This document shows, in pieces, positions 1-8,591 of a stretch of 64,000 nt of DNA. How positions within the stretch are numbered: the stretch's first letter is position 1; every line of letters starts with the position of its first letter. A program made the translations under genes and the position numbers. Below the pieces are notes generated by a model. That model saw only the letters and a program-made list of their open reading frames with translations. It was not told the origin of the DNA and made no database searches. Source of the DNA: Pseudoalteromonas sp. SMS1 (GTDB lineage: Bacteria; Pseudomonadota; Gammaproteobacteria; Enterobacterales; Alteromonadaceae); NCBI RefSeq assembly GCF_021530565.1, contig NZ_JAKGBI010000001.1, positions 1 through 64,000 of the forward strand, given 5' to 3'.

Positions 1-97
1 GTTTAAGAGTTGAGTTTAAGAGTTGAGTTTAAGAGTTGAGTTTAAGAGTTGAGTTTAAGAGTTGAGTTTAAGAGTTGAGTTTAAGAGTTGAGTTTAA
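1..97. repeat. 13-bp tandem array A
   Basis: About 7.5 perfect head-to-tail copies of the 13-mer GTTTAAGAGTTGA. The array runs off the left edge of the window, so the true copy number is unknown. There are no spacers, so it is not a CRISPR array. The period is not a multiple of three and no open frame of note crosses it. Confidence 0.95.
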
Positions 98-148
98 CTT
101 CTATTCAATCTCTTAGTAAACTCAAATTACATAAAGGCTAGTAGTACT

Positions 149-219
149 CAGAAGTAGAAATCAGAAGTAGAAATCAGAAGTAGAAATCAGAAGTAGAAAT
201 CAGAAGTAGAAATCAGAAG
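149..219. repeat. 13-bp tandem array B
   Basis: About 5.5 perfect copies of the 13-mer CAGAAGTAGAAAT. The period equals that of array A (50 bp upstream) and array C (5361-5457), but the sequence differs. It lies about 380 bp before the DAHP synthase start. Confidence 0.95.
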
Positions 220-599
220 GTAAGAGCGTATAATTTGAACTGATAGTTAATTTAACATAACGCAATTTTTGTGTGAGACAAATCCCTAAACCTTAATTTG
301 GTTCTATTTTTATAAAAGCAGTTTAAATTATTAATTTAACAATATTTACAACAAAATTTCCTATACCTTCATCGAATTTAGAACAGATACCTGGCTATCT
401 TTAACAAGTGAAGTTCAAAAGTTCATTTTTTTTTCTTTATGGAGACTTTATTTCATTACATTTTAATTGCTGACTTTGCATTGAATATTAAAAAGTATGA
501 TGTGTTCTTTAATTAATTGGATATTTAACTAATTTGTGCTTGAAGGAAAACGTCCTATACGTTAAGTTGCATTTTGAGGTAACTAATGAGGAATGAGAT
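220..599 (+). other. Gene-free leader of DAHP synthase
   Basis: AT-rich stretch between array B and the DAHP synthase start. It holds a TATGAT hexamer (496-501) that could be a -10 box, inside a 17-mer (494-510) that recurs at 5518-5534. A run of nine T follows a weak TGAA/TTCA hairpin near 410-435. I saw no clear TyrR or TrpR box and no convincing aromatic leader peptide. Confidence 0.4.
494..510 (+). repeat. 17-mer shared with 5518-5534 (copy 1)
   Basis: AGTATGATGTGTTCTTT occurs here and again, identical, at 5518-5534. Both copies lie on the same strand downstream of 13-bp arrays. The TATGAT inside it resembles a sigma-70 -10 box, so the shared piece may be promoter sequence. Confidence 0.8.
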
Positions 600-1955
600 A
601 TGAAACCTTGGAGTCCAGACAGTTGGAGAGACTTTCCAATTGTTCAACAACCAGAATACCCGGATAAAGTTAAATTAAATAACATTGAGTCAGAATTAAA
701 CGCAGCTCCACCACTTGTTTTTGCTGAAGAGACTAGGAGCCTGTATAAAAGCCTTTCTGATGTTTGTGAAGGTAAAGCATTTCTCCTCCAAGGAGGTGAC
801 TGTGCAGAGTCTTTTTCTGATTTCAGCGCGACGAATATTAGAGACACATTCAAAACTTTGCTTCAAATGGCAGTTGTTTTAACGTATGGCGGGAAGTGTC
901 CTGTTGTTAAGATTGCGCGAATGGCCGGCCAGTATGCAAAGCCGAGATCATCAGATTATGAAACCATCAACGGTGTATCATTACCTTCTTACCGTGGCGA
1001 TATTATCAATAGCTTCGAGTTTACTGAAGACGCTCGAATACCAGATCCTGCACGTTTGATGAAAGCATATCATCATAGTGCATCTACGCTAAACTTATTG
1101 CGCGCGTTTGCCCAAGGTGGCTTGGCTGATTTACACCAGGTGAGCCGTTGGAACATGAGTTTCGTTGCAGCGAACCCACTCAGAGATAAGTTCCAACAAA
1201 TGGCAAATCGTATTCAAGATGCCCTGGAGTTTATGGAAGTTTGTGGCATTGATGCTACAGTGGCACCTAGCTTAAAAGAGACTCATCTATATACTTCTCA
1301 CGAAGCACTGCTTCTGGGTTATGAGCAAGCATTAACGAGAAGAGACCATTTAACAGGTGACTGGTATGATTGTTCAGCTCATTTTGTTTGGATAGGTGAA
1401 AGGACAAGACAGTTAGATCATGCTCATATTGAGTTTTTTAGAGGTATTAAAAACCCAATTGGAGTTAAAGTAGGTCCAGGCATGCAACCTGACGACTTAA
1501 TTAGACTCATTGATGCGCTTAACCCAGATAATATCCCTGGTCGTTTGACTTTAATTACAAGAATGGGTGCGGATGTATTACCTGAGAAACTGCCTGCGCT
1601 AGTTCAGAAAGTGAAAAGCGAAGGCCGCAATGTGGTTTGGACATCTGACCCAATGCACGGCAATACCGAAAAAGCGAGTACTGGATACAAGACCCGTAGC
1701 TTCAATAATATATTGCGTGAGATTAGTCAGTTCTTTGCCGTACACAAAGCTGAAGGTTCATACCCTGGTGGTGTACATCTTGAAATGACTGGTCAACACG
1801 TAACAGAATGTATTGGCGGTGCTTACGGCCTCTCAGACGAAGACTTAGCGCAGCGATACAGAACACAGTGTGATCCAAGGCTTAACGCTGACCAAGTACT
1901 TGAGCTTGGTTTCTTAGTTGCTGATTTGTTGAAAGATGCACGAGATAGAGTGTAA
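600..1955 (+). CDS. Class II DAHP synthase (3-deoxy-7-phosphoheptulonate synthase)
   Basis: Condenses PEP and erythrose-4-phosphate to DAHP, the first step of the shikimate pathway in the cytoplasm. The 451-residue protein is the plant/Pseudomonas-type class II enzyme, not the E. coli AroF/G/H type. The metal-ligand Cys is in [11 protein letters not shown] (Cys68), followed by the [15 protein letters not shown] motif and the late [11 protein letters not shown] and [15 protein letters not shown] motifs. Length fits the shorter microbial class II enzymes. The ATG follows a purine-rich AATGAGGAATGAG. A strong terminator follows at once, so it is monocistronic. The product uses PEP, which ppsA nearby makes. 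Feedback specificity cannot be read from sequence. Class assignment is secure; a gene symbol is not given because naming varies. Confidence 0.95.
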   Translation: MKPWSPDSWRDFPIVQQPEYPDKVKLNNIESELNAAPPLVFAEETRSLYKSLSDVCEGKAFLLQGGDCAESFSDFSATNIRDTFKTLLQMAVVLTYGGKCPVVKIARMAGQYAKPRSSDYETINGVSLPSYRGDIINSFEFTEDARIPDPARLMKAYHHSASTLNLLRAFAQGGLADLHQVSRWNMSFVAANPLRDKFQQMANRIQDALEFMEVCGIDATVAPSLKETHLYTSHEALLLGYEQALTRRDHLTGDWYDCSAHFVWIGERTRQLDHAHIEFFRGIKNPIGVKVGPGMQPDDLIRLIDALNPDNIPGRLTLITRMGADVLPEKLPALVQKVKSEGRNVVWTSDPMHGNTEKASTGYKTRSFNNILREISQFFAVHKAEGSYPGGVHLEMTGQHVTECIGGAYGLSDEDLAQRYRTQCDPRLNADQVLELGFLVADLLKDARDRV

Positions 1956-1966
1956 CAAAACATAGA

Positions 1967-1989
1967 GGCCGCTTTCGCGGCCTTTTTAA
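1967..1989 (+). terminator. Rho-independent terminator after DAHP synthase
   Basis: Perfect GGCCGC / GCGGCC stem with a TTTC loop, followed by a TTTTT tract. The tract overlaps the stop codon of the convergent ppsR, so the two 3' ends are packed together. Confidence 0.9.
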
Positions 1990-2795
1990 TATTTATGCCT
2001 AGATAATCCAGCTTCTGCGATTATTTTCGCAGAAATCTCTTCTACAGAAAACTTTGTTGAGTTCAGATAAGGTGTACGATGTTTTTTAAATAACATCTCG
2101 ACTTCTCTGACTTCAATACGACATTGCCTGATAGATGCATATTTTGAGTTTGCCATTCGCTCTTGCCTAATAGATGCAAGCCTTTCAGGGTCAATGGTCA
2201 ACCCAAAAAGCTTACTTTTGTGTTCTATTAGAAATTTGGGTAAATTTCCTTTTTCTAAATCATCTTCTGTAATGGGGTAGTTTGCAGCCTTGATACCATA
2301 CTGCAACGCTAAGTATAAGCTTGTAGGGGTTTTGCCACTACGACTAACGCCAACCAAAATGATGTCAGCTTCATCATAGTCTTTAATATTCGCTCCATCA
2401 TCGTTTGCGAGTGCGTAGTTAACTGCTGATATCCTAAAGTCATAAGTCTTCTCATGAATGCTATGCGTTCTGTGAACCTTAGGTACAGGTTTAACTTTTA
2501 ATTCTCGCTTTACTATCTCGCTGGCGTATGACAAAAAGTCGTAACATACGCCTTTCGAAGATGAAATAATATCGGACAATTCTGGATTAACAAAAGTAAA
2601 GAACACAAGAGGTGGCTCTCCACTTTTTTCTGCAAGTTTATCAATCGTCGATTTTACAGCGTTTGCTTTCTCGACTGTTTCTATGAATGGCAATGTCTTA
2701 TGGTCGAACTCTACAGGGAACATAGAGAGAGTAGCGTGGCCAAAAACCTCTGCTGTAATAGCGGTGCCATCTGAAATATAAAATGCTGTTCTCAT
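1986..2795 (-). CDS. ppsR: PEP synthase regulatory protein PpsR (kinase/pyrophosphorylase)
   Basis: Bifunctional regulator of PEP synthase: by family knowledge (DUF299) it inactivates PpsA by ADP-dependent threonine phosphorylation and reactivates it by Pi-dependent dephosphorylation. The 269-residue length is normal for the family. The P-loop-like [11 protein letters not shown] is at residues 149-159, followed by [17 protein letters not shown]. The N-terminal [11 protein letters not shown] is also typical. It is divergent from ppsA, its substrate, with about 140 bp between the start codons, so shared control is likely. The stop lies in the T-tract of the DAHP synthase terminator. Confidence 0.95.
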   Translation of the reverse strand: MRTAFYISDGTAITAEVFGHATLSMFPVEFDHKTLPFIETVEKANAVKSTIDKLAEKSGEPPLVFFTFVNPELSDIISSSKGVCYDFLSYASEIVKRELKVKPVPKVHRTHSIHEKTYDFRISAVNYALANDDGANIKDYDEADIILVGVSRSGKTPTSLYLALQYGIKAANYPITEDDLEKGNLPKFLIEHKSKLFGLTIDPERLASIRQERMANSKYASIRQCRIEVREVEMLFKKHRTPYLNSTKFSVEEISAKIIAEAGLSRHKY

Positions 2796-2936
2796 TTTAA
2801 CCTTTTCATTACTTTTTTAGTATTTTTTCAAGTCTTGGTTTACGCGGCTATACTTACCGTTGTAGAATGCCTTCGACCTAAAGGAAGGTCAAACAATCTC
2901 TCACATTTATTACAATTTGTTTTTGGAGACAGTTCC

Positions 2937-5312
2937 GTGCAAGACTACGTTCTCTGGTATCAAGAATTGGGTATGCATGACGTACCTCGAGTTGGTGGTA
3001 AAAACGCTTCTCTTGGTGAAATGATATCTAACCTTGCTAACGCTGGTGTACAAGTGCCAGGTGGATTCGCAACTACCGCTGACGCGTTCAATGAGTTTCT
3101 TGAGCAATCAGGACTTAATGAAAAAATCCACACCATTTTAGACACCCTAGATGTTGACGACGTCAACGAGCTGGCAAAAGTAGGAAGCCAGATCAGACAG
3201 TGGGTAATCGACACTCCTTTCCAACCAGAATTAGATAAAGCCATTCGTGAAGCGTACCAATCCCTCCACGGCGAAGATAGCAACGACGTTTCATTCGCAG
3301 TACGCTCGTCTGCAACAGCAGAAGACATGCCAGATGCATCATTTGCAGGCCAGCAAGAAACTTTCCTGAATGTTCGTGGTGTCGATGCCGTAATGGTTGC
3401 GATAAAACATGTGTTTGCATCCCTGTTCAATGACCGTGCAATTTCATATCGTGTACACCAAGGTTATGATCATCGCGGCGTGGCACTTTCTGCCGGTATT
3501 CAAAGAATGGTTCGTTCAGATAAAGCGTCTTCTGGTGTTATGTTCTCTATCGATACAGAATCAGGATTTGAAGATGTTGTGTTCGTAACTTCAAGTTACG
3601 GACTTGGTGAAATGGTTGTTCAAGGTGCCGTGAATCCTGATGAGTTTTACGTGCATAAGCCTACGCTAGCGAAAGGCAACCCTGCCGTAGTTAGAAGAAA
3701 TATTGGCTCAAAAGCAATTCAAATGATTTATTCAAGTGATGAATCACATGGCAAGCAAGTTGAAATTGTTGACATGGATCCAGCACTATCAAATAAATTC
3801 TCAATTTCAGATGAAGAAGTTCAAGAGTTAGCAAAACAAGCTGTCATTATTGAAAAACACTACGGACGTCCAATGGACATCGAGTGGGCAAAAGATGGTA
3901 ATGACGGAAAGCTCTATATTGTACAGGCCAGACCTGAGACAGTGAGATCGAATGAAGATGCTAATGTCATGGAGCGCTTCCAACTGCAAGAAAAATCAAA
4001 CGTGGTTTGTGAAGGCAGAGCGATTGGCCATAAGATTGGCACTGGCGTAGTCCGTGTTCTAACTTCGATTGATGAAATGGACAAAGTACAACAAGGCGAT
4101 GTACTTGTTACTGATATGACAGACCCAGATTGGGAGCCTATTATGAAAAGGGCTTCTGCTATCGTTACTAACCGTGGTGGAAGAACTTGTCACGCTGCCA
4201 TTATTGCACGTGAACTGGGTATTCCTGCAGTAGTTGGGTGTGGTAATGCAACAGACACTATCAAGCATGGTGATGCAGTGACTGTATCTTGTGCTGAAGG
4301 TGACACGGGTTATATATATAGTGGAGAACTTAAGTTCGAAGTGATTTCTTCACGTATTGATTCTATGCCAGACTTACCATTAAAAATCATGATGAACGTT
4401 GGTAACCCTGATAGAGCTTTTGACTTTGCAAAACTACCACATGCAGGTATTGGACTAGCGAGACTGGAATTTATCATCAATAGAATGATTGGTGTACATC
4501 CAAAAGCGCTTATCAATTTTGATACGCAATCTGAAGATCTTAAAGCTGAAATAAACGACATTATAGCTGGGTATGACTCACCGGTTGAGTTTTATATCGC
4601 TAAATTAGTTGAAGGAATTTCGACTCTAGGCGCAGCTTTCGCCCCTGAAAAGGTAATTGTTCGTATGTCTGACTTCAAGTCAAATGAATACGCAAACTTG
4701 ATAGGCGGTCAGCAGTACGAACCGGAAGAAGAAAATCCAATGATTGGTTTCCGTGGTGCGTCTCGCTATATTTCTGAAGACTTCAGAGAATGCTTCGCTC
4801 TTGAATGTGAGGCAATTAAGCGCGTCAGAAATGAAATGGGTCTTACTAACGTAGAAATTATGATTCCGTTTGTAAGAACATTGGAAGAAGCAGCTAAAGT
4901 AATTGAACTGCTTGAAGAACACGGATTAAAGCGTGGTGAAAATGGGCTACGTGTCATTATGATGTGTGAGCTTCCATCAAATGCATTGTTAGCAGATGAG
5001 TTCTTAGAATACTTTGACGGCTTTTCAATCGGTTCAAATGATTTAACTCAACTTACACTTGGCTTGGATCGTGACTCTGGTCTCATTGCCCATTTGTTCG
5101 ATGAAAGAAACCCTGCAATCAAGAAGTTATTATCGATGGCAATTAAAACGGCCAAAGAAAAAGGTAAGTATGTTGGTATTTGTGGTCAAGGCCCATCAGA
5201 TCATGAAGACTTTGCAGCTTGGCTTGTAGAGCAGGGGATTGACACTGTTTCATTGAACCCTGACACAGTACTTGAAACGTGGCTATACTTGGCTGAGAAA
5301 TTCAAGCACTAA
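2937..5312 (+). CDS. ppsA: Phosphoenolpyruvate synthase PpsA
   Basis: Converts pyruvate, ATP and water to PEP, AMP and Pi in gluconeogenesis. An open frame reaches back to a TTG at 2835, but the added 34 residues are unlike the family. I place the start at GTG 2937, after TTTTGGAGAC, which gives 791 residues (E. coli 792) and begins [15 protein letters not shown]. Visible are the N-terminal ATP-grasp region ([20 protein letters not shown]), the phosphohistidine domain with its His in [19 protein letters not shown], and the C-terminal PEP/pyruvate barrel with [10 protein letters not shown] and [14 protein letters not shown]. It is divergent from ppsR. A hairpin terminator follows. Confidence 0.97.
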   Translation: MQDYVLWYQELGMHDVPRVGGKNASLGEMISNLANAGVQVPGGFATTADAFNEFLEQSGLNEKIHTILDTLDVDDVNELAKVGSQIRQWVIDTPFQPELDKAIREAYQSLHGEDSNDVSFAVRSSATAEDMPDASFAGQQETFLNVRGVDAVMVAIKHVFASLFNDRAISYRVHQGYDHRGVALSAGIQRMVRSDKASSGVMFSIDTESGFEDVVFVTSSYGLGEMVVQGAVNPDEFYVHKPTLAKGNPAVVRRNIGSKAIQMIYSSDESHGKQVEIVDMDPALSNKFSISDEEVQELAKQAVIIEKHYGRPMDIEWAKDGNDGKLYIVQARPETVRSNEDANVMERFQLQEKSNVVCEGRAIGHKIGTGVVRVLTSIDEMDKVQQGDVLVTDMTDPDWEPIMKRASAIVTNRGGRTCHAAIIARELGIPAVVGCGNATDTIKHGDAVTVSCAEGDTGYIYSGELKFEVISSRIDSMPDLPLKIMMNVGNPDRAFDFAKLPHAGIGLARLEFIINRMIGVHPKALINFDTQSEDLKAEINDIIAGYDSPVEFYIAKLVEGISTLGAAFAPEKVIVRMSDFKSNEYANLIGGQQYEPEEENPMIGFRGASRYISEDFRECFALECEAIKRVRNEMGLTNVEIMIPFVRTLEEAAKVIELLEEHGLKRGENGLRVIMMCELPSNALLADEFLEYFDGFSIGSNDLTQLTLGLDRDSGLIAHLFDERNPAIKKLLSMAIKTAKEKGKYVGICGQGPSDHEDFAAWLVEQGIDTVSLNPDTVLETWLYLAEKFKH

Positions 5313-5324
5313 TTTAAAGTTAGC

Positions 5325-5355
5325 TAGCGTCAGGTTTTGCTTGACGCTACTATTT
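5325..5355 (+). terminator. Hairpin terminator after ppsA
   Basis: TAGCGTCA / TGACGCTA stem of 8 bp with a 9-nt loop (5325-5349), followed by an AT-rich rather than pure T tail. Array C starts directly behind it. Confidence 0.7.
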
Positions 5356-5360
5356 AATTT

Positions 5361-5457
5361 AGCAGTTTCACTTAGCAGTTTCACTTAGCAGTTTCACTTA
5401 GCAGTTTCACTTAGCAGTTTCACTTAGCAGTTTCACTTAGCAGTTTCACTTAGCAGT
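5361..5457. repeat. 13-bp tandem array C
   Basis: About 7.5 perfect copies of AGCAGTTTCACTT, directly behind the ppsA terminator. It has the same period as arrays A and B but a different unit. Confidence 0.95.
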
Positions 5458-5517
5458 CCTGTTAAACACGCATTAAAACCCTTTTTAACATAATTAGACT
5501 ATTCATAAAATCCAAAC

Positions 5518-5534
5518 AGTATGATGTGTTCTTT
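5518..5534 (+). repeat. 17-mer shared with 494-510 (copy 2)
   Basis: Identical to AGTATGATGTGTTCTTT at 494-510. It is followed within 20 bp by AAAGGAGAG and an ATG (5553) that opens a 31-codon frame ending at 5648. That frame runs antisense into the 3' end of the next gene. Confidence 0.8.
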
Positions 5535-5552
5535 CATCTAGAAAGGAGAGTC

Positions 5553-5648
5553 ATGCGTAGTGATAACTCTAAGCGTTGTATTTTAATTATCTACAATCAT
5601 AATTCTAAAAGGGTTAGGGCGCTGGGATTCCAATTGCTGAAGTTTTGA
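5553..5648 (+). other. 31-codon frame with strong ribosome-binding site, possible gene remnant
   Basis: ATG after AAAGGAGAGTC, a near-ideal Shine-Dalgarno. It encodes a basic 31-residue peptide starting MRSDNSKRCILII. The second half overlaps, antisense, the end of the response regulator gene that stops at 5583. It could be the stump of a gene lost by rearrangement, a real small ORF, or chance. No homology is recognised. Confidence 0.25.
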
Positions 5649-6884
5649 TATAGAACTTTCAGACAATACATGTCCCTTTGGTAGCAACATTATACCCTGG
5701 GCACTATGCATTGCTAGACCAAGCTCCATACCTGGCTTAAGTTGTTGTGCAGTAAGAATACTCATGCTGCCAACTTTATCTGTTTCAACTTGCTCTTTAG
5801 ACAAAACAGATAACAAAGCTTCGACTATTTTGGGATGATAAAAGCTTCCACCGTACATTTTTATAATTTCGAGTGCATTCTCTTTGCGTTCAGACATCGG
5901 CCTTTGGCTTTGATACAGATGGTCAATATAGTCTCGAGCAACTGCCAAAATTTGGGCACCAATTGGTATATCTTTGCCTTTAAGGCCCTTAGGTACACCT
6001 TGTCCATTGTATTTTTCAAACTGACTATAAATGGCTTCTGCCACATCGCTCAAATGCTGCGCTGGCATTAGCATCAACTGTGCAGTTGATGGGTGAGTTA
6101 AAAATACTTTTTTCTTTTCAGGGTCTAATTCATGAAATGGTTTAGAATACAAAGTTGGGTCCATCGCTAGTAACCCAACTTGAGAGAGGTAGCCAGCCAT
6201 TCTCGTCATGTCAGCAACCTCAGAACTAAGGGATAAGGCCTTTGCTAGTTGAAAACACACCTTAGCAATATTTTTTGCTTTATCAGCATCAAGATACGGA
6301 TTTGCATTAATAAAGTTATAAAGAAGTTCAACTGTACTTTTGTGCTCTTTTTTCTCATTTTCATTTGCTGCTTCTAACTGTTTTAGCACTTGTCTAATTT
6401 GAGTTGTACGCTTTTCAACAAGTGATTCAAGGTTAGTATTAAGCTCTTTAAGTTCTGTATTTTGAGCTTGTACTTTTTTCTGTAATTCATCATTCTGTTT
6501 TTTTAGTTTACTAAGTTCTGCAGCTTTGTTTACTTCCGTGATTAAGTGCTCATTCTTCCATGGTTTTTGAATGTAACCATGGATTCCACCGCCATTGATC
6601 GCGCTAATTGTATCTTCGATATCTGAGTAACCGGTTAAAAGAATTCTCCGAGAATCAGGTGAAATAGCCTTCACGCTTGTAAGAAACTCTGCGCCATCCA
6701 TATTTGGCATTCTCATGTCAGAAATAATGACGTCAAAAGGAATTTCTCGAACTCGTTCTAGCGCTTCAACTCCTGATTCGAACAACTCCGCTTTGATGCC
6801 GTTTTGCCTGAGTAATCGACCAAGCGATTTCAACACACTTTGCTCATCATCAAGGCACAGAACTAATATCGGATCTTCACTCAT
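5583..6884 (-). CDS. Response regulator with degenerate HD-GYP domain (HnoD-like)
   Basis: 433 residues. The N-terminal receiver (1-120) has acidic pocket D12/D13, phospho-acceptor D56 (VIISDMRMPN) and K107 (QKPW). A charged coiled coil (about 120-180) follows, then an HD-GYP-like domain (about 185-350). That domain has lost its catalytic marks: where HD, HHE and GYP are expected it reads SQVG, SQFEKYNGQG and GVP, so c-di-GMP hydrolysis is unlikely. It is divergent from the H-NOX operon. In Shewanella the NO kinase HnoK phosphorylates HnoD, a regulator with a degenerate HD-GYP that restrains the phosphodiesterase HnoB. The architecture and position fit an HnoD role, but this is inference and no HnoB is in the window. 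Confidence 0.8.
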   Translation of the reverse strand: MSEDPILVLCLDDEQSVLKSLGRLLRQNGIKAELFESGVEALERVREIPFDVIISDMRMPNMDGAEFLTSVKAISPDSRRILLTGYSDIEDTISAINGGGIHGYIQKPWKNEHLITEVNKAAELSKLKKQNDELQKKVQAQNTELKELNTNLESLVEKRTTQIRQVLKQLEAANENEKKEHKSTVELLYNFINANPYLDADKAKNIAKVCFQLAKALSLSSEVADMTRMAGYLSQVGLLAMDPTLYSKPFHELDPEKKKVFLTHPSTAQLMLMPAQHLSDVAEAIYSQFEKYNGQGVPKGLKGKDIPIGAQILAVARDYIDHLYQSQRPMSERKENALEIIKMYGGSFYHPKIVEALLSVLSKEQVETDKVGSMSILTAQQLKPGMELGLAMHSAQGIMLLPKGHVLSESSISKLQQLESQRPNPFRIMIVDN

Positions 6885-6921
6885 AAACTTTTACAGCTCC
6901 GTCTAAAAATAGTTTTGTTTA

Positions 6922-6940
6922 TAGTCTTAAAATTAGACTA
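6922..6940. promoter_or_regulatory. Inverted repeat between divergent NO-cluster genes
   Basis: TAGTCT / AGACTA arms separated by 7 nt, in the 93-bp region between the HnoD-like gene and the H-NOX operon. A related GTCTAAAAAT lies at 6901. It is a plausible operator for both directions. The cognate regulator is unknown. Confidence 0.35.
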
Positions 6941-6977
6941 AACTTTAATAAGAAACAACAAAATAGGTTCAATATAG

Positions 6978-8054
6978 ATGATTGAGAAGGAAGTTAAGAT
7001 TTTAATTATTGATGACGACAAACTCATGTTACGTGCATTGTCGAAAGCAGTAACGAGGGTTCTGTCTGTGTCTGAAATTGTAACCCTTAATGATCCTCTC
7101 CTTGTAGAAACTTATCTCTCTGAAGACAACGCAAATTTCGACTTAATAATAAGTGATTATCAAATGCCCAACTTGAATGGTAAAGAAGTGTTGACCATAG
7201 CGAGGCATCTCAGCCCAAAGTCTGTCCGAATTCTAATGTCAGGTGATGTCGGCGACATATCTTTCTCTGGGCAAGACATACCGACAAACCACTTAATGGA
7301 AAAACCTTTTAACAAAGACGAACTCGTTTTATTAAAAGAACTTATGAAAAGAGGGCAAAAGGTCGTTTTGAGTGAAGAGGAATCTGTTAACTTTGGATTG
7401 CTTCCATACTTCCCAACACCGAGTTACGAAATCTATTCAGCTCTCAACGACATAACTAACGCCAACGACCCACAACTTAAACTCCAACTCGACAAAGCTC
7501 GTGATATATTAACCAATGAAAACCAGTCTTATCATGCGAATCTATCATGCGACATGATGCATTGCGTTGCCATAGCATACTACTTGTCTTTGGAGTTAAT
7601 CCACATAGTCGGTATTACACGTCAAAACGATGCGTTAACAAGCTATTTAACTTGGTCCAGTCAAGCGTATAGCGTGGCGAGTAGCAAAGGGCTCTCAAAA
7701 GAAATATGTGAGAACATATTTATGACTGTGTTTATCGGCTATATTCATTTTTTAATTAAGGAATATTTTTTAGTTAAGTCAGCGAATGACAAAGTTTTTG
7801 AACTTAATCTAAGTGACAAGTTTTTATTAATGTGGGGCATAAGTGAGCACTTAATTAACGAGCGAAACCGTATTCAAACTCAGTCAAGCAGTTGTATACA
7901 GGATACAATAACTCAGCTATTTTTAGCCCTAAGCCCAAACGTTAAAACACTTACATTAAGCTCACTGATCCGCGCCCAATCAAAAACGCCGCATTTAAAT
8001 GTGATCGTAAAAGAAATGAAGGCAAAAAACCTAGTCTTGGAGGAGGTACAATGA
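6978..8054 (+). CDS. Response regulator with unassigned C-terminal domain
   Basis: 358 residues. Receiver domain 1-130: IIDDDK (D12-D14), phospho-acceptor D60 in LIISDYQMPN, and K109 in MEKPF. The roughly 220-residue output region is mostly helical and matches no domain I know. Its start (LLPYFPTPSYEIYSALND) faintly recalls an HDOD-type beginning, without diagnostic residues. It is the first gene of an operon with the H-NOX sensor and kinase: its stop overlaps the H-NOX ATG by 4 bp (8051-8054), so translational coupling is likely. It is probably a phosphorylation target of the kinase at 8592. No DNA-binding or c-di-GMP enzyme motif is visible. Confidence 0.75.
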   Translation: MIEKEVKILIIDDDKLMLRALSKAVTRVLSVSEIVTLNDPLLVETYLSEDNANFDLIISDYQMPNLNGKEVLTIARHLSPKSVRILMSGDVGDISFSGQDIPTNHLMEKPFNKDELVLLKELMKRGQKVVLSEEESVNFGLLPYFPTPSYEIYSALNDITNANDPQLKLQLDKARDILTNENQSYHANLSCDMMHCVAIAYYLSLELIHIVGITRQNDALTSYLTWSSQAYSVASSKGLSKEICENIFMTVFIGYIHFLIKEYFLVKSANDKVFELNLSDKFLLMWGISEHLINERNRIQTQSSSCIQDTITQLFLALSPNVKTLTLSSLIRAQSKTPHLNVIVKEMKAKNLVLEEVQ

Positions 8055-8590
8055 AAGGCATAATCTTTAGATGTCTTGAGGAATTGGTTATCAATACAAA
8101 AGGCATGGATATTTGGGAGCAGTTATTAGAAGCACATTGCCCAGAAGACAGAGTGTATGTGAGTGCTCGATCATATCCTGATGAAGAGCTTGTCGGGTTA
8201 GCGACTAGTGTAGCTGAAGTATTGAACCTCTCCATGCCAGACACTTTAAAAGCTTTTGGCACATATTTATTTGGTTTTCTAGCCAAACGACACACCTCTA
8301 TTGTCGAGGAGTTCAGTAGTTTTGAGCAATTGATCGTTTCAATAGACGACGTGATTCATAGCGAAGTAAAAAAATTATATGATGAACCAAATTTACCAAC
8401 CATTGAAGCAGCGACGTATGATGAACACACTATCCATTTAACTTATCGTTCACCCCGAATGCTATGCTTTTGTGCTGAGGGGCTGATATATGGTTGTGCT
8501 GAACATTTCAATAAGAACATAAACATAGCGCACCCGAAATGTATGCACCATGGTGATAACGAGTGCCTTTTAATAATAACACATTCATAA
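8051..8590 (+). CDS. H-NOX haem nitric oxide sensor
   Basis: 179-residue stand-alone H-NOX protein that binds haem and senses NO in the cytoplasm. The proximal haem ligand is H103 (DVIHSEVKKLY). The family proline P116 follows (NLP), and the haem-propionate motif YxSxR is Y132-S134-R136. No distal-pocket tyrosine is evident near 140, as in NO-selective H-NOX of facultative anaerobes. C139, H161, C164 and C172 match the zinc/redox site described for Vibrio and Shewanella H-NOX proteins. The ATG overlaps the upstream response regulator stop, and the kinase starts 1 bp after this stop, which is the usual H-NOX/kinase pairing. Confidence 0.95.
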   Translation: MKGIIFRCLEELVINTKGMDIWEQLLEAHCPEDRVYVSARSYPDEELVGLATSVAEVLNLSMPDTLKAFGTYLFGFLAKRHTSIVEEFSSFEQLIVSIDDVIHSEVKKLYDEPNLPTIEAATYDEHTIHLTYRSPRMLCFCAEGLIYGCAEHFNKNINIAHPKCMHHGDNECLLIITHS

Positions 8591-8591
8591 T

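Noticed and set aside
1..219. CRISPR array
   Set aside because: The 13-bp units are contiguous with no spacers, and no cas gene is nearby.
2835..2936. N-terminal extension of PEP synthase
   Set aside because: The TTG start has no ribosome-binding site and the 34 residues match nothing in PpsA, whereas GTG 2937 has GGAG and gives the family length.
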